Below, one piece after another: positions 29,623-37,563 of a DNA stretch of 38,197 nt. How positions within the stretch are numbered: position 1 is the first letter of the stretch; each line of letters opens with the position of its first letter. This stretch comes from Prevotella sp. (GTDB lineage: Bacteria; Bacteroidota; Bacteroidia; Bacteroidales; Bacteroidaceae). The notes under the pieces are model-generated. The model did not search any database, was not told the DNA's origin, and saw only the letters and a list, made by a program, of their open reading frames with translations. Location: NCBI GenBank assembly GCA_024690505.1, contig JAILPA010000121.1, positions 1-38,197 of the forward strand, written 5' to 3'. The translations under genes and the position numbers were made by a program.

Positions 29623-30827
29623 TTATAGGTGGTAATCTCTTCCAAAGCCATGGGACCGCGGGGACCGAGCTTCTGGGTGCTGATACCTATCTCGGCTCCA
29701 AGGCCAAACTGAGCGCCGTCGGTAAACGAAGTGGGAGCATTCCAGTAGACGCAGGCAGCATCGACATGAGCCTGGAACTGGCGGGCTGTCTGTTCGTTGG
29801 CGGTAATGATAGCCTCGCTATGGCCAGAGCCGTAGGTGTCGATATGGTCAAGGGCTTCGTCGAGGCTGGCAACTGTCTTGATGGCCATCTTGTAGTCCAT
29901 GAACTCCGTGCCGAAGCTGTCTTCTCCAGCATGTTCCAGATAGGGATAGCTGCCGCTCAACGCCTTATAGGCTTCATCGTCGGCATAGATGACGACTTTC
30001 TTCTCTGCCAGTTTTTCGCAGAGGGCAGGCAGCGATGAAATGCGCTCCCTGTGGATGATGAGGCAGTCGAGGGCGTTACACACGCTGACACGACGGGTCT
30101 TGGCATTGCAGATGATGGCCTTGCCCATCTCCAAGTCGCCGTCCTTGTCGAAGTAGGTATTCACCACGCCGGCACCAGTCTCGATGACGGGGATGCGGGC
30201 GGTGTCGCGCACAAAGTCGATGAGTTTGCGGCCACCACGGGGAATGCATAGGTCGACGTAGCCCACGGCATTGAGCATCTCGCCGGTAGCCTCGTGGGTG
30301 GCGGGCAGCAGGGCCACCACGTCCTTCGACACGCCATACTTCTCGAGTATCTCATGGATCAGCGCCACCTCCTCACGGTTAGAGCTATCGGCATCCTTGC
30401 CACCCTTCAGCACACAGGCATTGCCGCTCTTGAAGCAGAGGGAAAAGACATCGAATGTCACATTCGGTCGGGCTTCGTAAATCATGCCGATAACGCCGAA
30501 GGGCACACTCACCCTGCAGAGACGCAATCCGTTTGCCAGTGTCTTCTGCTTTGTCACATGTCCCAGCGGCGATGGCAACTTTGCCACATTACGCATGTCG
30601 GCGGCGATGTCAGCAAGACGCTTCTCCGTCAGTTGCAAGCGGTCGTAGAGCGGATTCTCACGCGCCATCTTCGCCAAGTCCTGGGCGTTGGCACCGAGAA
30701 TTCTCTCCTTATAATACATAATAGCATCGGCCACGGCATTGAGGATGTCGTTACGTTGTGCATCGCTGAGCAGTGCCAGCGTCTTGCTGGCACGCTTCAC
30801 TCTCTTGAAAGTCTCTTCTAACTGCAT
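29586..30827 (-). CDS. proA: Gamma-glutamyl phosphate reductase
   Basis: Second step of proline synthesis: reduces gamma-glutamyl phosphate to glutamate semialdehyde with NADPH. The 413-residue protein belongs to the aldehyde dehydrogenase fold. The catalytic Cys is in [14 protein letters not shown]. Other motifs are [48 protein letters not shown] and [15 protein letters not shown] chose ATG 30827 ([20 protein letters not shown]). The longer frame begins with a GTG at 30860 inside an AGTGAATAGTGAA repeat and adds [11 protein letters not shown], which has no family match. It lies directly after proB in the operon. Confidence 0.95.
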   Translation of the reverse strand: MQLEETFKRVKRASKTLALLSDAQRNDILNAVADAIMYYKERILGANAQDLAKMARENPLYDRLQLTEKRLADIAADMRNVAKLPSPLGHVTKQKTLANGLRLCRVSVPFGVIGMIYEARPNVTFDVFSLCFKSGNACVLKGGKDADSSNREEVALIHEILEKYGVSKDVVALLPATHEATGEMLNAVGYVDLCIPRGGRKLIDFVRDTARIPVIETGAGVVNTYFDKDGDLEMGKAIICNAKTRRVSVCNALDCLIIHRERISSLPALCEKLAEKKVVIYADDEAYKALSGSYPYLEHAGEDSFGTEFMDYKMAIKTVASLDEALDHIDTYGSGHSEAIITANEQTARQFQAHVDAACVYWNAPTSFTDGAQFGLGAEIGISTQKLGPRGPMALEEITTYKWLIEGEGQTRN

Positions 30828-30863
30828 ATTCTTTGCGGTAGCAAATTCTTCACTATTCACTTT

Positions 30864-31673
30864 TCACTTAAACTCCGTATGAGGGGTAGTATCCGGCCGT
30901 TCTACCAGGTCGATGAGCACGTTCTCGCGCTTGCCGTTAGCGATGATGACGCGGATACCAGCTTGCTGCACGTGCTGGGCGGTGGCATATTTCGACTGCA
31001 TCCCGCCACGGCCAGCGGAGCTCTTCTCGGTCTGAATGAACCGCGAGAGGTCGGTGCCCGGAGCCACCTCGCGGATGAGCTGCGACTGCGGGTCATTGGG
31101 GTGGCCTGTGTAGATGCCGTCAATATTCGACAGCAGCACCAGCGTATCGGCCTGCATCATCTGTGCGATGAGTCCTGAAAGCTCATCGTTATCGGTGAAC
31201 ATCAGCTCGGTGACGCTGACGGTGTCGTTCTCGTTGACAATGGGCAGCACACCGTTTTCCAGCATCACCGTCATACAGGCCTGCTGGTTCCGGTACTGCT
31301 CACCAGGCTGGAAATTCTCCTTCATCGTGAGCACCTGTCCCACATGGATATGGTATTCGCGGAAGAGGTCGTAGTACAGTCCTATGAGCTTGGCCTGCCC
31401 CATTGCCGAGAACAACTGCCGCTGCTCCACAGAGTCCAACTCATGGGTGGCTTTCAGTTCTCGTCGTCCACAGGCCACGGCGCCCGATGATACGAGTATC
31501 ACCTCAAAGCCGTGTGTCCGCAGCCACGCAATCTGGTCGACCAGTGCCGACATACGTGTCACGTCGAGCCGTCCGTCCGGTCGGGTCAGGGCGTTCGAGC
31601 CTATCTTCACAACAATGCGCCGTTTACGGGCGGTCAATTCTTCACTGTTCACTGTTCCCTTATCACTATTCAC
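30864..31673 (-). CDS. proB: Glutamate 5-kinase, short form
   Basis: First step of proline synthesis: phosphorylates glutamate at the gamma carboxylate. The amino-acid kinase fold shows VVKIGSNALTRPDG, LVSSGAVACGRRELK, PIVNENDTVSVTE, LSNIDGIYTGHPNDP and GRGGMQSKYATAQH. At 269 residues it lacks the C-terminal PUA domain of the E. coli enzyme, like many Bacteroidetes ProB proteins. The frame starts at GTG 31673, overlapping the previous stop as GTGA. Its first residues (MNSDKGTVNSEE) are encoded by an AGTGAATAGTGA-type repeat, so translation may instead start at the TTG of LTARKRR. Feedback regulation by proline is usual for the family. Confidence 0.94.
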   Translation of the reverse strand: MNSDKGTVNSEELTARKRRIVVKIGSNALTRPDGRLDVTRMSALVDQIAWLRTHGFEVILVSSGAVACGRRELKATHELDSVEQRQLFSAMGQAKLIGLYYDLFREYHIHVGQVLTMKENFQPGEQYRNQQACMTVMLENGVLPIVNENDTVSVTELMFTDNDELSGLIAQMMQADTLVLLSNIDGIYTGHPNDPQSQLIREVAPGTDLSRFIQTEKSSAGRGGMQSKYATAQHVQQAGIRVIIANGKRENVLIDLVERPDTTPHTEFK

Positions 31674-31700
31674 TTTTCACTATTCACTTTCCCCTTATCA
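31639..31700. repeat. AGTGAATAGTGAA-type simple repeat at the acs/proB junction
   Basis: On the minus strand the segment is built of variants of GTGAA(T/C)AGTGAA and AGTGAAAAGTGAATAGTGA. It encodes the tail of the acyl-CoA synthetase (GKVNSEK) and the N-terminus of ProB (MNSDKGTVNSEE). A shorter copy lies at the proB/proA junction (30846-30870). Confidence 0.8.
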
Positions 31701-33415
31701 TTGTTACGAATCTCCACGCGGCGTATCTTTCCGCTGATAGTCTTCGGCAGTTCATCGACGAACTCCACAATGCGGGGGTATTTGTAGGGAGCCGTCACGC
31801 GCTTGACGTGCTGCTGCAGCTCCTTCACCAGGTCATCGCCGGCTTTGTCCTTCCATTCCTTGCCCAGCACTACGGTAGCCTTGACCACCATGCCGCGTAT
31901 GTCATCGGGGACACCGGTGATGGCGCACTCCACCACGGCGGGGTGTGTCATCAGTGCACTTTCCACCTCGAAGGGTCCGATGCGATAGCCCGATGATTTG
32001 ATGACGTCGTCGATACGGCCCTCAAACCAGTAGTAGCCGTCTTCGTCGCGCCATGCCATGTCACCGGTATGATAATAGCCGTCGTGCCATGCCTCGCGCG
32101 TCTTCTCCTCATCGCGGTAGTAGCCCTTGAACAGTCCGATAGGCTTCTTATCGCCCACGCGGATGACGATTTCGCCCTTCTCACCGTCTTCGCAGCTGGT
32201 GCCGTCGGCACGCATCAGGTCAATGTCGTACTGTGCATTGGGGATGCCCATCGAGCCAGGCTTCGGCGTCATCCATGGGAAGGTGCCAAGACTCATCGTC
32301 GTCTCAGTCTGTCCGAAGCCTTCCATGATACGCAGCCCGAGTTTCTCCTGCAGTTTGTCGAAGACGGCTGGATTGAGCGCCTCGCCTGCTGTGCAGCAGT
32401 ATTCCAGACTGCTCAGGTCGTATTTGCTCAGGTCTTCGCGAATCATAAAGCGGTAGATGGTGGGTGGAGCGCAGAAGCTGGTCACACGATATTTCTCCAT
32501 CTGCCGGAGGAGCGTGTCAGCATTGAACTTCTCATGGTCGAACACGAAAACCGTAGCGCCAGCAAACCACTGTCCGTAGAACTTTCCCCATACGGCCTTG
32601 CCCCAGCCAGTGTCGGCCACGGTGAGGTGCAGGCTTCCTTCGTGCAGGTTATGCCAGAAGACGCCCGTTGTCAGGTGGCCCATGGCGTAGAGGTAGTCGT
32701 GTGCCACCATCTTTGGTTCTCCGCTGGTGCCGCTGGTGAAGTACATCAGCATAGTGTCGTCGTTGGTATTGACGAAGGCAGGACGCTGGAACTTCGGGGC
32801 CTTCACCACCTCCGTCAGCCAGTCGTGGAAGCCGTCACCGGCTTTGCCGTCACCGACGTCGTTTCCTTTGCCGTTGTCTTTGCCGTTGTCTTTGCCGCAA
32901 CATTGTTGCGGCATAGCAGAACCGACAGAGATAAGCACCTTCACCGAAGGGCTGTCGGGCATGGCCAGCTGTATCTGCCCTTTCACATAGGGGTCGTCCA
33001 CACAGATGATGGCCTTGACCGAGGCACGGGTATTGCGATAGACGATGTCCTTCTTCGTCAGCATGTGGGTGGCAGGAATGACAATAGCACCTATCTTGCA
33101 CAGGGCCAGCATGATGACCCACCACTCATAGCGCCGCTTCAGGATGAGCATCACGGGGTCGTTCTTACCGATGCCCAGCGTCAACAGATAGCTTGCTGCC
33201 TGGTCTGTCTGTTCCTTCAGTTGGGCAAATGTTGTACGAATCTCTTCACCTTGGTCGTTGGTCCACAGAATGGCCAGTCCTTCTGGTTTTTCCTTGGCCC
33301 ACTCGTCCATCACGTCATAGGCGAAGTTGAAGTTCTCGGGGATGATGAACTCCAGGTTCTTGTTGTAATCCTCTACCGACGTAAAGGTGGTCTGTTTCAA
33401 AAATCTTTCTACCAT
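31670..33415 (-). CDS. AMP-forming acyl-CoA synthetase (ANL family, 581 aa)
   Basis: Activates a carboxylic acid to acyl-CoA through an acyl-adenylate. It is most like the acetyl/medium-chain (ACSM-like) AMP-dependent synthetases. The ATP motif is MLMYFTSGTSGEPKMVAHD, the adenylate motif is GFGQTETTMSLGTFPW, the hinge region is YWFEGRIDDVIKSSGYRIGP, and the catalytic Lys is in PKTISGKIRR. The exact acid is not readable. A low-complexity stretch (MPQQCCGKDNGKDNGKGNDV, followed by GDGKAG) interrupts the region before the ATP motif and is encoded around a 21-nt palindrome at 32893-32913. It follows the XRE-cupin gene by 8 bases and overlaps proB by 4. Confidence 0.94.
   Translation of the reverse strand: MVERFLKQTTFTSVEDYNKNLEFIIPENFNFAYDVMDEWAKEKPEGLAILWTNDQGEEIRTTFAQLKEQTDQAASYLLTLGIGKNDPVMLILKRRYEWWVIMLALCKIGAIVIPATHMLTKKDIVYRNTRASVKAIICVDDPYVKGQIQLAMPDSPSVKVLISVGSAMPQQCCGKDNGKDNGKGNDVGDGKAGDGFHDWLTEVVKAPKFQRPAFVNTNDDTMLMYFTSGTSGEPKMVAHDYLYAMGHLTTGVFWHNLHEGSLHLTVADTGWGKAVWGKFYGQWFAGATVFVFDHEKFNADTLLRQMEKYRVTSFCAPPTIYRFMIREDLSKYDLSSLEYCCTAGEALNPAVFDKLQEKLGLRIMEGFGQTETTMSLGTFPWMTPKPGSMGIPNAQYDIDLMRADGTSCEDGEKGEIVIRVGDKKPIGLFKGYYRDEEKTREAWHDGYYHTGDMAWRDEDGYYWFEGRIDDVIKSSGYRIGPFEVESALMTHPAVVECAITGVPDDIRGMVVKATVVLGKEWKDKAGDDLVKELQQHVKRVTAPYKYPRIVEFVDELPKTISGKIRRVEIRNNDKGKVNSEK
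32893..32913. repeat. 21-nt palindrome inside the acyl-CoA synthetase gene (element copy 2)
   Basis: TGCCGCAACA (32893-32902), a central T and TGTTGCGGCA (32904-32913) form perfect 10-bp arms. Compared with the argF' copy, one base in each arm changes together (T/A pair to C/G pair), so the stem is preserved. Confidence 0.8.
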
Positions 33416-33423
33416 AGTCTAGT

Positions 33424-33981
33424 TTATTCTACTGTAAATGCCAGGAATTTCACGGCCTTGTCGCCTACAGCCAGCATACCGTGGGGCTTCATGGAGTCGA
33501 AGTAGATGCTGTCGCCCTCCTCCAGCACGATGGTCTTGCCGCCAATATACAGTTCCATGCTTCCTTCGAGCACGAGGTTGAACTCCTGGCCAGGATGGCT
33601 GTTCTTGTAGATGGTGCGTGCGCCGGGCTTTGGCTCTACGGTGACGATGAACACGTCGGCCTTATGCCCCACGAAACCGCCCACGAGGCTCTGATACTTA
33701 TAGGCCTTCGTACGCTCGATGCTCATGCCCTGCCCCTTCCGCGTGACGTAATATGACTTCATGTGGGGCGACTCGGCGAAGATGAGCTCCTCCGTCGACA
33801 CACCGTACTTATGAGCTATCTTCATCAAGTTCGAGATGGTGATGTCTAGTTCTCCCCGTTCTATCTTCTCATATTTCTCCACGTCAATGCCGATAGTCTC
33901 GGCCATTTCGCTCACGGGAATATCAAGCACGTCGCGCAGGCCGCGCAGACGTTCGCCTATTTGTTTCAGTTGGTCGTCCAT
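33424..33981 (-). CDS. XRE-family regulator with C-terminal cupin (185 aa)
   Basis: The helix-turn-helix domain (about 8-64) has LDIPVSEMAETIGIDVEKYE followed by KIERGELDITISNLMKIA. The cupin domain (about 105-185) has HPGQEFNLVLEGSMELYIGG, EEGDSIYFDSMKPHGM and a C-terminal FLAFTVE. This architecture senses small molecules and usually controls the adjacent operon. Here it heads the acyl-CoA synthetase-proBA-argF' unit and is 8 bases from the synthetase, so autoregulation is likely. That inference is from family and context. Confidence 0.93.
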   Translation of the reverse strand: MDDQLKQIGERLRGLRDVLDIPVSEMAETIGIDVEKYEKIERGELDITISNLMKIAHKYGVSTEELIFAESPHMKSYYVTRKGQGMSIERTKAYKYQSLVGGFVGHKADVFIVTVEPKPGARTIYKNSHPGQEFNLVLEGSMELYIGGKTIVLEEGDSIYFDSMKPHGMLAVGDKAVKFLAFTVE

Positions 33982-34008
33982 AATTACTCCTAATTAAAAT
34001 ATTGCGTG

Positions 34009-34016
34009 CAAAAGTA
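34009..34016 (-). promoter_or_regulatory. -7 box of the XRE-acs-proBA-argF' operon
   Basis: TACTTTTG reads on the minus strand from 34016 to 34009, 28 bases before ATG 33981. No TTTG at 20 bases spacing is seen. A TATTTTTG (34039-34046) on the plus strand may be the -7 box of the divergent sigma-factor gene. Confidence 0.5.
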
Positions 34017-34094
34017 CGAAGAATTCTTGGAATTATGCTATTTTTGCACCAAAAATATGTCACAAACGCTCACTTTTTGCGTATTAAGAGTAGA

Positions 34095-34589
34095 ATGACG
34101 CACAAGGAATTCAAGGATGAGGCCCTACGGGTGCGACCGCAGCTGTTGCAAACGGCACGGCGCTACCTCAGCAGCGATGATGCCGAGGATGTGGTGCAAG
34201 ACGTGTTGCTCCGCCTATGGCAGATGGTAGACGACCTGCGCCTGCCCATGGATGCTCTGGCCCGCGTGCTCACTCGCAACCTGTGTGTCAGCCACTTACG
34301 GCAGCAGAGCCATGCGCTTGACTCCGGCGTGCAGCCCATCACTGGCGATGCGCCGCTGACTGAGGACAACGGCCTGGATGCCAGCGACGACACCATCGGC
34401 CGCATGATGGCGGTCATAGAGGGGCTTCCCTCCCTACAGCAGACCATTCTGCGCTTACGCCACATGGAGGGCATGGAGATGCGCGACATTGCCGCCCTCA
34501 TAGGAACGACCGAGGTGGCCATACGCAAGGCACTGAGCCGCGCACGACAAAGAGTAAGAACCCAATACTTAACGCAATATGGAGAATAA
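34095..34589 (+). CDS. ECF-type RNA polymerase sigma factor
   Basis: A 164-residue sigma-70 family protein. Region 2 is seen as ARRYLSSDDAEDVVQDVLLR. Region 4 is seen as LPSLQQTILRLRHMEGMEMR followed by DIAALIGTTEVAIRKALSRA. I chose ATG 34095 (MTHKEFKDEALRVRPQLL). The frame is open from 34002, but the added residues are unlike the family and include the presumed promoter. The following gene starts inside the last 11 bases of this one, the usual arrangement with a cognate anti-sigma protein. It probably controls the three downstream genes and itself. No target promoter motif could be defined. Confidence 0.92.
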   Translation: MTHKEFKDEALRVRPQLLQTARRYLSSDDAEDVVQDVLLRLWQMVDDLRLPMDALARVLTRNLCVSHLRQQSHALDSGVQPITGDAPLTEDNGLDASDDTIGRMMAVIEGLPSLQQTILRLRHMEGMEMRDIAALIGTTEVAIRKALSRARQRVRTQYLTQYGE

Positions 34590-35040
34590 TATTCTAATGA
34601 TACGCACACTGGTAGAGCGTTTCTTCGACGGCGCCACCACGCTCGACGAAGAGCAGCGCCTCTACGCGTTCTTCCGCCAGGCCGAGCGCCTGCCCGAGGA
34701 CTTAGAGCGCCTGCGCCCTATGTTCGCGGGGTTCGACGCCCTAGCCAACGACGTTGCCACCGTGCCTGAGGCGCCGGCATCGACAAGCCACAGGTGGAGG
34801 CGCTGGGCCGTGGCTGCCGTAGCGGCGGTGGTAGTGGTGGGCGGTGCCATGCTGCTCTTCCGCCGACAAGCGCCAGTGACTCCAGAGACCGAGGAAGAGC
34901 TGGTGGCCTACGTCTACGGACGCTGCGTCACCGACCGCGACATAGTGCTCGACGAGATGCAACGCACCATGACGGCCATGGCCACTACCGACGGCTGTGA
35001 CGTAGTGGAAGAGCAACTCAGGCTCATGTTTCAACAATAA
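34579..35040 (+). CDS. Single-pass membrane protein, probable anti-sigma factor (153 aa)
   Basis: An N-terminal cytoplasmic region of about 70 residues (VERFFDGATTLDEEQRLYAF) is followed by one membrane helix at about 75-95 (WAVAAVAAVVVVGGAMLLF) and a short outer domain with Cys in YGRCVTDRD and TTDGCD. The layout, and the 11-base overlap with the sigma-factor gene, are what is seen for anti-sigma proteins in Prevotella. There is no zinc-binding HxxxCxxC motif, so the assignment rests on topology and position. Confidence 0.8.
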   Translation: MENNILMIRTLVERFFDGATTLDEEQRLYAFFRQAERLPEDLERLRPMFAGFDALANDVATVPEAPASTSHRWRRWAVAAVAAVVVVGGAMLLFRRQAPVTPETEEELVAYVYGRCVTDRDIVLDEMQRTMTAMATTDGCDVVEEQLRLMFQQ

Positions 35041-35052
35041 TCACAACGATAT

Positions 35053-35496
35053 ATGAGAATACAAAGAAGTCTATTGCTACTCACCTTCCTGATGACATCC
35101 CTGATGTCACAGGCACAGACAGGGCTGAAGGTGAACGAGCTGTTTCTGGGGCACATCATTCCGCAGGAACAGATGATTGAAACCCGTGTGCGAGGCAAGA
35201 CGCTGTCCAAGTATCAGCTGACCTACTACCGCAGCCTGCGCTTTACCGCCACCGAAGAGGAGGCACTACGCCTGCGACGGCTGGTCGACGACGACAGCCG
35301 CGGACAGTTCGCCAGCGTGTACGAGACCCGCGGCTCTTACACACAGAAGGTTCAGGTGTCGCGTCAGGGCGACAAGAACCGCTTCCTATGCTATCAAGAG
35401 CAGTGGAAGAGAAAAGAGGATCGGCGCCAGGTGACCGTCATCTACATGGAGGGCACGGTGACCAGTTTGAAACAATTGGAAGAACTATTAAAATAA
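35053..35496 (+). CDS. Small exported protein of unknown function (147 aa)
   Basis: A signal peptide (MRIQRSLLLLTFLMTSLMSQ, cut after AQA) precedes a basic domain of about 125 residues with charged helices and KNRFLCYQEQWKRKEDRRQV. It resembles small periplasmic proteins found next to ECF sigma factors in Bacteroidales (possibly DUF6108), but I cannot confirm a family. It lies 12 bases after the anti-sigma gene and 10 before the next, so all four genes form one operon. It may be a regulatory target or a sensor of envelope state. Confidence 0.8.
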   Translation: MRIQRSLLLLTFLMTSLMSQAQTGLKVNELFLGHIIPQEQMIETRVRGKTLSKYQLTYYRSLRFTATEEEALRLRRLVDDDSRGQFASVYETRGSYTQKVQVSRQGDKNRFLCYQEQWKRKEDRRQVTVIYMEGTVTSLKQLEELLK

Positions 35497-35506
35497 GCAC
35501 AACCAG

Positions 35507-36388
35507 ATGAAACGCATTCTTTTATCAATCATCATCGCAGGCATGTCGGCAAGCCAGACAGCAGCACAGAACGACACCCTCGTCATCAATCATCCGCAGA
35601 AGGTGACCGTTATCAGCAGCGACTCGCTACAGAAGGTTATCATCAACGGCAAACAGGGCGACGACGACTTCGTCTACCAGAACACCATCCGCCTGGTGGA
35701 TGCCAACTACGAGAGCAAGACCAGCATCAGCCACGACCACTGGGAGCTCATTCCCACCATGAAACTGGGCAAGAAGTCTGCCGAAGACGAAGGCGGCCAC
35801 CACTATTCCAACCAGCTGACGATGCACTTCGGACTGGGCTTCACCGCACCCACAAAGGTCGACTCGCGCATAGACTTCTCAACCTTCAAGTCGTGGGAAT
35901 TCATGTTCACCGTGGCACAGGTCGACCACTTCCTCGACCGCAGGCATCGCAACATGCTGTCAATGGGGCTGGGACTTGACTGGAAGAACTACCGCATAAC
36001 CGACGACATGCTCTTCACCAAGGCACCCGACGGCAACGTCACCGTACAGAGGTTCCCGCTGCAGTACGAGCCGAAGTTCTCGCGTATAAAAGTCTTTGCG
36101 CTCACAGCCACGCTGCGCTACGAGCACGACTTCGGCCACGGCTTTTCCATCGGCTTCGGACCCGTGGTGAACTTCAACACCTACGCCAGCATCAAGACGC
36201 GCTACAAATTCCTGGGCGACAACGTGAAGCACATGGAAAAGAACATCCGCCAACGCCCCATCACCATAGACTGGATGGTAAACATGCGCATTGCCGACGT
36301 GCCATTCTACGTGAAATACAGCAATGACAACGTGCTAAAGGACGGCGGAGTTAAATTCCGCTCGCTCTCCTTCGGTCTCTACCTGTAG
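35507..36388 (+). CDS. Probable outer-membrane beta-barrel protein (293 aa)
   Basis: A signal peptide ends at about residue 20 (SQTAAQ). After a short N-terminal region (HPQKVTVISSDSLQKVIING), the sequence from about 85 onward alternates hydrophobic and polar residues in strands rich in aromatic ends (LTMHFGLGFTAPTKV, NMLSMGLGLDWKNYRI, GHGFSIGFGPVVNFNTYASI). It ends in FRSLSFGLYL, a barrel-type last strand with a hydrophobic C-terminus. No specific porin or receptor family is recognised. It is the last gene of the ECF sigma operon, so it may be the envelope protein that this system controls. Confidence 0.8.
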   Translation: MKRILLSIIIAGMSASQTAAQNDTLVINHPQKVTVISSDSLQKVIINGKQGDDDFVYQNTIRLVDANYESKTSISHDHWELIPTMKLGKKSAEDEGGHHYSNQLTMHFGLGFTAPTKVDSRIDFSTFKSWEFMFTVAQVDHFLDRRHRNMLSMGLGLDWKNYRITDDMLFTKAPDGNVTVQRFPLQYEPKFSRIKVFALTATLRYEHDFGHGFSIGFGPVVNFNTYASIKTRYKFLGDNVKHMEKNIRQRPITIDWMVNMRIADVPFYVKYSNDNVLKDGGVKFRSLSFGLYL

Positions 36389-36450
36389 CGCACGAGATTG
36401 GCCACGCAACAACTCACCCTGGCGGCAGCAGAAGAAGTAAAGAAAATATT

Positions 36451-36569
36451 ACTGTCCACTAAAACGTTTTCCGTTTTCCAGATTTCATCCTTCATCAGGG
36501 GATTCTCATCTGTTGTGTCGATGATGGGGCTGGGCAGGATGATGGCCCTGCAAGACTATAGCGGACAGT
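36451..36569. mobile_element. Possible short inverted-repeat element or insertion-sequence remnant
   Basis: ACTGTCCACT (36451-36460) and AGCGGACAGT (36560-36569, reverse complement ACTGTCCGCT) are terminal inverted repeats with one mismatch, about 119 bp apart. The interior has no long frame. It lies between convergent genes (the outer-membrane gene and proC). The arrangement fits a deleted insertion sequence or MITE, but no second copy is in the window. The rest of 36389-36604 shows nothing else. Confidence 0.35.
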
Positions 36570-36604
36570 CATAAAAAAAAATTCAAGGAGCCTCGGTCTA
36601 TCAT

Positions 36605-37387
36605 TTACTTTGCCCCAGCCTTCAGTCCACGTATGACGGCAGAGGTGAAGCCAGCGTGCTCCATCTCGTTCAGACCCTTGATGGTGACGCCGCCGGGGGT
36701 GGTCACCAGGTCAATGGCTGCCTCGGGGTGGAGGCCTGTGGACTCGAGCAACTTCACAGCACCGAGCACAGTCTGCATGACGATGTGCTTGGCGTCATCG
36801 GCCTTGAAGCCCAGCTCCACACCGCCCTCTGAGGCAGCGCGGATATAGCGCATGGCGTAGGCGATGCCACAGGATGCCAGTGTCGTGCCGGCGGCAAGGT
36901 GCTGCTCGTCGGTGATGATGGAGCTGCCCATGCGGTCGAAGACGCTCTTCACCAGTTCTGTATGGTGCTTTGCCACAGCACCACAAGGCACTAGGAAGGT
37001 CATCGAGGCCAGCTGGGCAATGGCAATATTCGGAATGCAAAGGAACAGCGGGGGACACTGGCCGCCCAGCCACTCCTGAATACTGGCCGACTTCACGCCG
37101 GCGGCCACCACCACCAGCACCTGGCGCTGGGGCTGCAGGGCGTCCTTGATGCCGCGGAGCACCTGCTCAACAAGCCACGGCTTCACCACGACCATCACCA
37201 CGTCGGCCTGTCGGGCGGCGTTGCTGTTGTCGGTGGTCACGCTTACGCCCATAGCGGCGAACTTGTCGAGCACGGCCTGCGAAGGGTCGCTCACACAAAT
37301 ATCTTCTTTACTGTAAGTCCCGCACTTCACGAGGCCTTCAACGGTAGCGCCACCCATGGCGCCCGCTCCTATCACTGAAATCTTCAT
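36605..37387 (-). CDS. proC: Pyrroline-5-carboxylate reductase
   Basis: Last step of proline synthesis: reduces pyrroline-5-carboxylate with NAD(P)H. The 260-residue protein starts MKISVIGAGAMGGATVEGL (Rossmann fold). VVVKPWLVEQVL and FLCIPNIAIAQLASMTFLVP follow. The C-terminal family signature is LVTTPGGVTIKGLNEMEHAG, and the length is normal. It follows argD on the same strand, with 176 bases of palindromic intergenic DNA between them. An argD-proC pairing is usual in Bacteroidales arginine/proline clusters. Confidence 0.96.
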   Translation of the reverse strand: MKISVIGAGAMGGATVEGLVKCGTYSKEDICVSDPSQAVLDKFAAMGVSVTTDNSNAARQADVVMVVVKPWLVEQVLRGIKDALQPQRQVLVVVAAGVKSASIQEWLGGQCPPLFLCIPNIAIAQLASMTFLVPCGAVAKHHTELVKSVFDRMGSSIITDEQHLAAGTTLASCGIAYAMRYIRAASEGGVELGFKADDAKHIVMQTVLGAVKLLESTGLHPEAAIDLVTTPGGVTIKGLNEMEHAGFTSAVIRGLKAGAK

Positions 37388-37417
37388 TCTTAATCTATGA
37401 TTAAACCATTCCGCTTC

Positions 37418-37552
37418 GTTTTAACAACGAATATCACGAATTGCACAAATTTGCTATGCAAGCAAAATTGGCTCTGCTATTCGCATAATTCGTTGGTCGT
37501 TTACGACCATTAGTGGACAATTCGTGAAATACGTGTAATTCGTTGTTAAAAC
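37418..37552. repeat. Imperfect intergenic palindrome between argD and proC
   Basis: GTTTTAACAACGAAT (37418-37432) is repeated perfectly inverted at 37538-37552. Inside, CACGAATTG and CAATTCGTG pair, and a small GGTCG-TTTA-CGACC hairpin lies at 37496-37509. The AATTCGTG words recall the gap at 2712-3093. Because both neighbours point left, it is within their shared leader or transcript. Confidence 0.75.
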
Positions 37553-37563
37553 AAGACATTCAC

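Noticed and set aside
32069..33505. 478-residue open frame antisense to the acyl-CoA synthetase
   Set aside because: The synthetase has complete ANL motifs on the minus strand; the antisense frame has none.
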